Shown: piece after piece, positions 6,702 through 9,021 of the stretch
How positions within the stretch are numbered: the first letter of the stretch is position 1
Layout: every line of letters begins with the position of its first letter
From: Alphaproteobacteria bacterium
Lineage (GTDB): Bacteria > Pseudomonadota > Alphaproteobacteria > UBA7887
DNA length: 9,021 nt
NCBI GenBank assembly: GCA_028289725.1
Contig: JANQOH010000339.1
Location: 1-9,021, forward strand
Direction: 5' to 3'
Notes under the pieces: generated by a model
What the model was told of the DNA's origin: nothing
The model's input: the letters and a program-made list of their open reading frames with translations, nothing else
Databases searched by the model: none
Program-made: the position numbers and the translations under genes

Positions 6702-7259
6702 ATGTTCGAGTCAATAAATCGCGTTTGGCGCGCCGCCGCTGCCGCGTCGGCATTTCTGCTCGCGGTCATCGCGTCGCAGCCCGTTCACGCTGACGCATTG
6801 CGCGATTGGCAAGCCGGCTACGATGCGGAGCAGGCCGGCAATCCGGTCCTCGCAATCGAAAACTATTCAAATGCCATCATGTCCGGTGAGCTCAATCAGC
6901 GTAGTTTGGCCCGCGTGTTCCGAAGCCGCGGCAACGCCTATCACGCCGCGTCCAACAATGTGGAAGCCTTGAACGACTACAACACGGCCATCGGCTTAGA
7001 CCCAGCTTACACATTGGCCTATGTCAGCCGCGGCGTGATTTACCACGAGGCCGGAGAGTTCGAACGAGCGATCGCGGACTATGACGAAGCCGCGTTTCTG
7101 GATCCAGATTATGCGCTGACCTTCGCCAATCGCGGCGGTGCATATGAGCAGCTCGGCCGGACCGACGAAGCCGTGGCGGATTTCCGCCGCGCCTATGACT
7201 TGGGATTGACCCAAGAATGGTTGGTTCAGGCGCTCACCGAATACAACGCGCTCCCGTAA
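6702..7259 (+). CDS. Exported tetratricopeptide repeat (TPR) protein
   Basis: A 185-residue protein with a signal peptide and four TPR units. Residues 1-30 have a basic start (R7, R10), a hydrophobic core AAAAASAFLLAVIA (11-24) and a VHA cleavage motif, giving predicted cleavage after A30. The repeats lie at about 33-66, 69-102, 103-136 and 137-168, with the usual spacing of G/A-Y and A-x-x-D-Y/F positions and LDP at the repeat ends (LDPAY 99-103, LDPDY 133-137). TPRs mediate protein-protein contacts, so this is likely a periplasmic adaptor; no enzyme domain is present. I chose ATG 6702 because it begins the signal peptide; an upstream in-frame GTG at 6651 would bury the signal and cover a hairpin. 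GAAGGG at 6684-6689 is a weak ribosome binding site. Its partner cannot be deduced from the neighbours. Confidence 0.88.
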   Translation: MFESINRVWRAAAAASAFLLAVIASQPVHADALRDWQAGYDAEQAGNPVLAIENYSNAIMSGELNQRSLARVFRSRGNAYHAASNNVEALNDYNTAIGLDPAYTLAYVSRGVIYHEAGEFERAIADYDEAAFLDPDYALTFANRGGAYEQLGRTDEAVADFRRAYDLGLTQEWLVQALTEYNALP

Positions 7260-7424
7260 CGGTTTTCCCAGCGTCGCGACGCGGCAACCCGGCACAATTT
7301 CTCTGTTCGCCGGATATTTGGCGGAAATCAGCCATTTCTTGATTGATATTGTGGCATCAGCGACTCGCCTTTCGAGTGCATCGGCACATTTTTCTGTCAG
7401 GCATAGCGCTGGTTCGCGCGCACC

Positions 7425-7459
7425 AATTTTGACCGGTATCAGCTGATTTTTGACAGACC
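7425..7459. promoter_or_regulatory. TTTTGAC direct repeats flanking a 10-bp palindrome, just before an ORF
   Basis: Two copies of TTTTGAC (7427-7433 and 7448-7454) are exactly 21 bases apart, about two helical turns, and between them is the perfect palindrome ATCAGCTGAT (7438-7447). The array ends five bases before the ATG at 7460. The same-face spacing suggests a protein-binding site, or the repeats may be -35-like TTGAC elements. No Shine-Dalgarno sequence precedes the ORF. The remaining spacer from 7260 is AT-richer than its surroundings and shows no other clear element. Confidence 0.35.
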
Positions 7460-8293
7460 ATGACCAGCATTGACGTGGTCGAGACCCCGGTATCGCAGAA
7501 CGATCCGGCGGACCACTTCAACAATCTGATGAGCCAAGTCGAGACGCAATTGAGCGTCATCGAAGCTGTCCGCGCGCTCAATCCTGCGTTCGTGGCCAAG
7601 GTTGAAGCCGCCATTAGCGGCGCGGCACGTAGCCGAACCGAAGCCAACGCCCAGCACTACGCCATCCAAGACGCACTGGCTGACACAATCCCTGATGAGG
7701 GCGAACGGCGCGCGGTGACCAATTGGTTCGTCTATGTGGCGATGGCCAACGGATACAGCCAAGCGCATCGCCTCCTGACCAAATTCGTTGAGGCGGCCGG
7801 CGACCCGGCCACGGTTCCAACTTTGCCCGAGCCGTCACCCCAACTTGCCATAGCTCATATTCCGGGCCTGCGTATTGGCCCTTGGAAATCGCCCAAGCGC
7901 GCCCGCGCGTCCCGGGCCGTCGCATCGCTCGGCAACCCGCACGGCGCGGGGCGGATATTCAAGGCGGCGTTGGAAACCTTCAGCGAAACCTCGGCGCTGC
8001 TATCGCCGACCGGTGGCATGGACCCCCAAGCGACCAACTTGGTGCGTTCGGCCCTGGAAAATGATGCCATCGATGTCACGATCGTTGGAGGATCCGATGA
8101 GCTGCTTCGCACACCGATCGCGCCGTACGACGGCGATGAATTGGGTTGCAGTGTCGCAGTCGATATGGCGGCGAGCTGGCGGCGCACGATCGAAGAAATG
8201 CTGGCCAACAAGCAGGCACGCCTTGGCAGCGTGCAATACTGGTCGTCCACGCTTGAAAAATTGGGCTTCGACCCGTCTAATTACCGAGATTGA
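7460..8293 (+). CDS. Conserved-looking hypothetical protein, family not recognised
   Basis: A 277-residue frame with strongly biased, GC-rich third positions, so very likely a real gene, but I do not recognise the family. There is no signal peptide and no membrane span. Residues 18-112 look mainly helical (MSQVETQLSVIEAVRAL, then TNWFVYVAMANGYSQAHRLLTKFVEAA). A proline-rich stretch follows (PTLPEPSPQ, 120-128) and then a basic segment KSPKRARASR (143-152), so it has a two-part layout. The C-terminal part (about 155-277) ends in VQYWSSTLEKLGFDPSNYRD. No catalytic motif stands out. The basic linker could contact nucleic acid or be a simple surface feature. The ATG at 7460 is the first in frame, but no ribosome binding site precedes it; initiation may be leaderless or downstream. 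It stands alone, ending in a strong terminator. Confidence 0.75.
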   Translation: MTSIDVVETPVSQNDPADHFNNLMSQVETQLSVIEAVRALNPAFVAKVEAAISGAARSRTEANAQHYAIQDALADTIPDEGERRAVTNWFVYVAMANGYSQAHRLLTKFVEAAGDPATVPTLPEPSPQLAIAHIPGLRIGPWKSPKRARASRAVASLGNPHGAGRIFKAALETFSETSALLSPTGGMDPQATNLVRSALENDAIDVTIVGGSDELLRTPIAPYDGDELGCSVAVDMAASWRRTIEEMLANKQARLGSVQYWSSTLEKLGFDPSNYRD

Positions 8294-8320
8294 GGCGCCC
8301 TCCGGCGCCTTCTTCCTTTT
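8293..8320 (+). terminator. Rho-independent terminator after the hypothetical gene
   Basis: A 7-bp stem, AGGCGCC (8293-8299) with GGCGCCT (8304-8310), closes on a CTCC loop and is followed by the T-rich tail TTCTTCCTTTT. The stem starts at the last base of the TGA stop codon. This isolates the upstream gene from the dehydrogenase that starts at 8396. Confidence 0.85.
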
Positions 8321-8395
8321 ACGGTATCTTCGATCGCCGGAATGGTCGGGGCCAGGTTGGTCCGGCAATCACATCACGGCTTGCAGGGAAATCGA

Positions 8396-9021
8396 ATGAA
8401 GATCGACGCGGAAAAGCTGGGCGCAGTCGTCCATGCCATGTGCGCTCATGCCGGCTCCGACGAACGCGAAGCCAAGTTGGTCGCCGACAACCTTGTGATG
8501 GCCAATCTCTCCGGCCATGACAGCCATGGCGTCGGCATGATGCCGGCCTACATGACGAACGTCGTTGACGGCCTGTTGAAACCCAATGAGCACGTCGAGG
8601 TCACGTCCGACGCCGGTGCCATCCTGCAACTCGATGGCAATGTCGGCTATGGCCAGGTGATCGGTGAAGAGGCCATGAGCCTTGGTATCGCGCGGGCGCG
8701 CGAATTGGGCGTGGCGGTTCTGGCATTGCGTCGCAGCCACCATTTGGGACGCATCGGCAGTTGGGGCGAGCAATGCGCCGAAGCCGGCATGGTCTCGATG
8801 CATTACGTCAATTCAACCGGATACCGGCCGATCGTCGCGCCGTTTGGCGGCAGCGACGCGCGCTATATCACCAACCCCTACTGCACCGCCGTTCCGGCAA
8901 CAAAGGACACGCCGGCCATGGTCCTCGACATGGCGACCAGCAATATCGCGATGGGAAAGGTGAGGGTCGCACACAATAAGGGCGTCGCGGTCCCGCCCGG
9001 ATCCTTGATCGATGCGTTAGG
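8396..9021 (+). CDS. Malate/L-lactate dehydrogenase family (Ldh_2) oxidoreductase, C-terminus cut
   Basis: The first 208 codons of an NAD(P)-dependent dehydrogenase of the Ldh_2 family, which reduces or oxidises 2-hydroxy/2-keto acids (malate, lactate, sulfolactate, ureidoglycolate and related). Family blocks visible: SGHDSHGVGMMPAYM (39-53), QLDGNVGYGQVIG (near 80-92), RRSHHLGRIGSWGEQCAEAGM containing the conserved SHH and GxWxE positions, VAPFGGSD, and MVLDMATSNIAMGKV. Members are usually about 330-360 residues, so roughly 40% is missing. The ATG at 8396 has AGGGA (8385-8389) six bases upstream. The terminator at 8293-8320 separates it from the previous gene, so a promoter should lie in 8321-8395. 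It may begin a further operon outside the window. Substrate cannot be named from the visible part. Confidence 0.92.
   Translation, partial: MKIDAEKLGAVVHAMCAHAGSDEREAKLVADNLVMANLSGHDSHGVGMMPAYMTNVVDGLLKPNEHVEVTSDAGAILQLDGNVGYGQVIGEEAMSLGIARARELGVAVLALRRSHHLGRIGSWGEQCAEAGMVSMHYVNSTGYRPIVAPFGGSDARYITNPYCTAVPATKDTPAMVLDMATSNIAMGKVRVAHNKGVAVPPGSLIDAL

Noticed and set aside
7271..7282. 12-bp palindrome GCGTCGCGACGC after the TPR gene
   Set aside because: No T-run follows and it is made mostly of CG steps; a terminator or operator role is unsupported.
7363..7393. Short hairpins (ACTCG/CGAGT and GTGC/GCAC) before TTTTT
   Set aside because: Stems of 4-5 bp are too weak, and the stronger one is 11 bases from the T-run; not a credible terminator.
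8369..8803. 144-codon minus-strand frame
   Set aside because: Antisense to the Ldh_2 dehydrogenase, which has clear family motifs; the product resembles no family.

Overview
The window is a GC-rich, gene-dense bacterial chromosome segment. Protein family content (CaiB-type CoA-transferase, SLC13/RCK permease, mandelate-racemase-type dehydratase, DgoK/DgoA, Ldh_2 dehydrogenase) and codon use suggest a heterotrophic proteobacterium, most likely an alphaproteobacterium. That assignment is an inference from sequence style; no marker gene is present. I see no tRNA, rRNA, CRISPR array, insertion sequence or phage gene.

Layout from left to right: (1) a CaiB/BaiF-family CoA-transferase on the minus strand, running off the left edge; (2) a 244-base divergent spacer with a 9-bp inverted repeat; (3) a plus-strand SLC13-type permease with two RCK_C domains between its membrane halves; (4) convergent to it, a minus-strand enolase-superfamily sugar-acid dehydratase of the mandelate racemase type; (5) a divergent spacer of about 320 bases holding a possible 30-residue membrane peptide and several inverted repeats; (6) plus-strand dgoK and dgoA, overlapping by 4 bases; (7) a minus-strand SnoaL/NTF2-like protein; (8) a secreted or periplasmic TPR protein; (9) an unrecognised 277-residue protein closed by a clear rho-independent terminator; (10) the start of a malate/lactate-type (Ldh_2) dehydrogenase that runs off the right edge.

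The metabolic core is 3231-6207. DgoK phosphorylates 2-keto-3-deoxygalactonate and DgoA splits the phosphorylated product to pyruvate and glyceraldehyde 3-phosphate. The divergent dehydratase is the natural candidate for making the 2-keto-3-deoxy acid, but it lacks the hallmark of the classical galactonate dehydratase DgoD, so its substrate is open. The permease, CoA-transferase and Ldh_2 dehydrogenase fit a catabolic neighbourhood for organic or sugar acids, but their link to this pathway is only positional. No regulator gene lies in the window.

Most of the window is ordinary metabolism. The items most worth a second look are the possible small membrane peptide and repeat cluster before the dehydratase, the undefined dehydratase substrate, and the unrecognised 277-residue protein with a repeat/palindrome array before its start.
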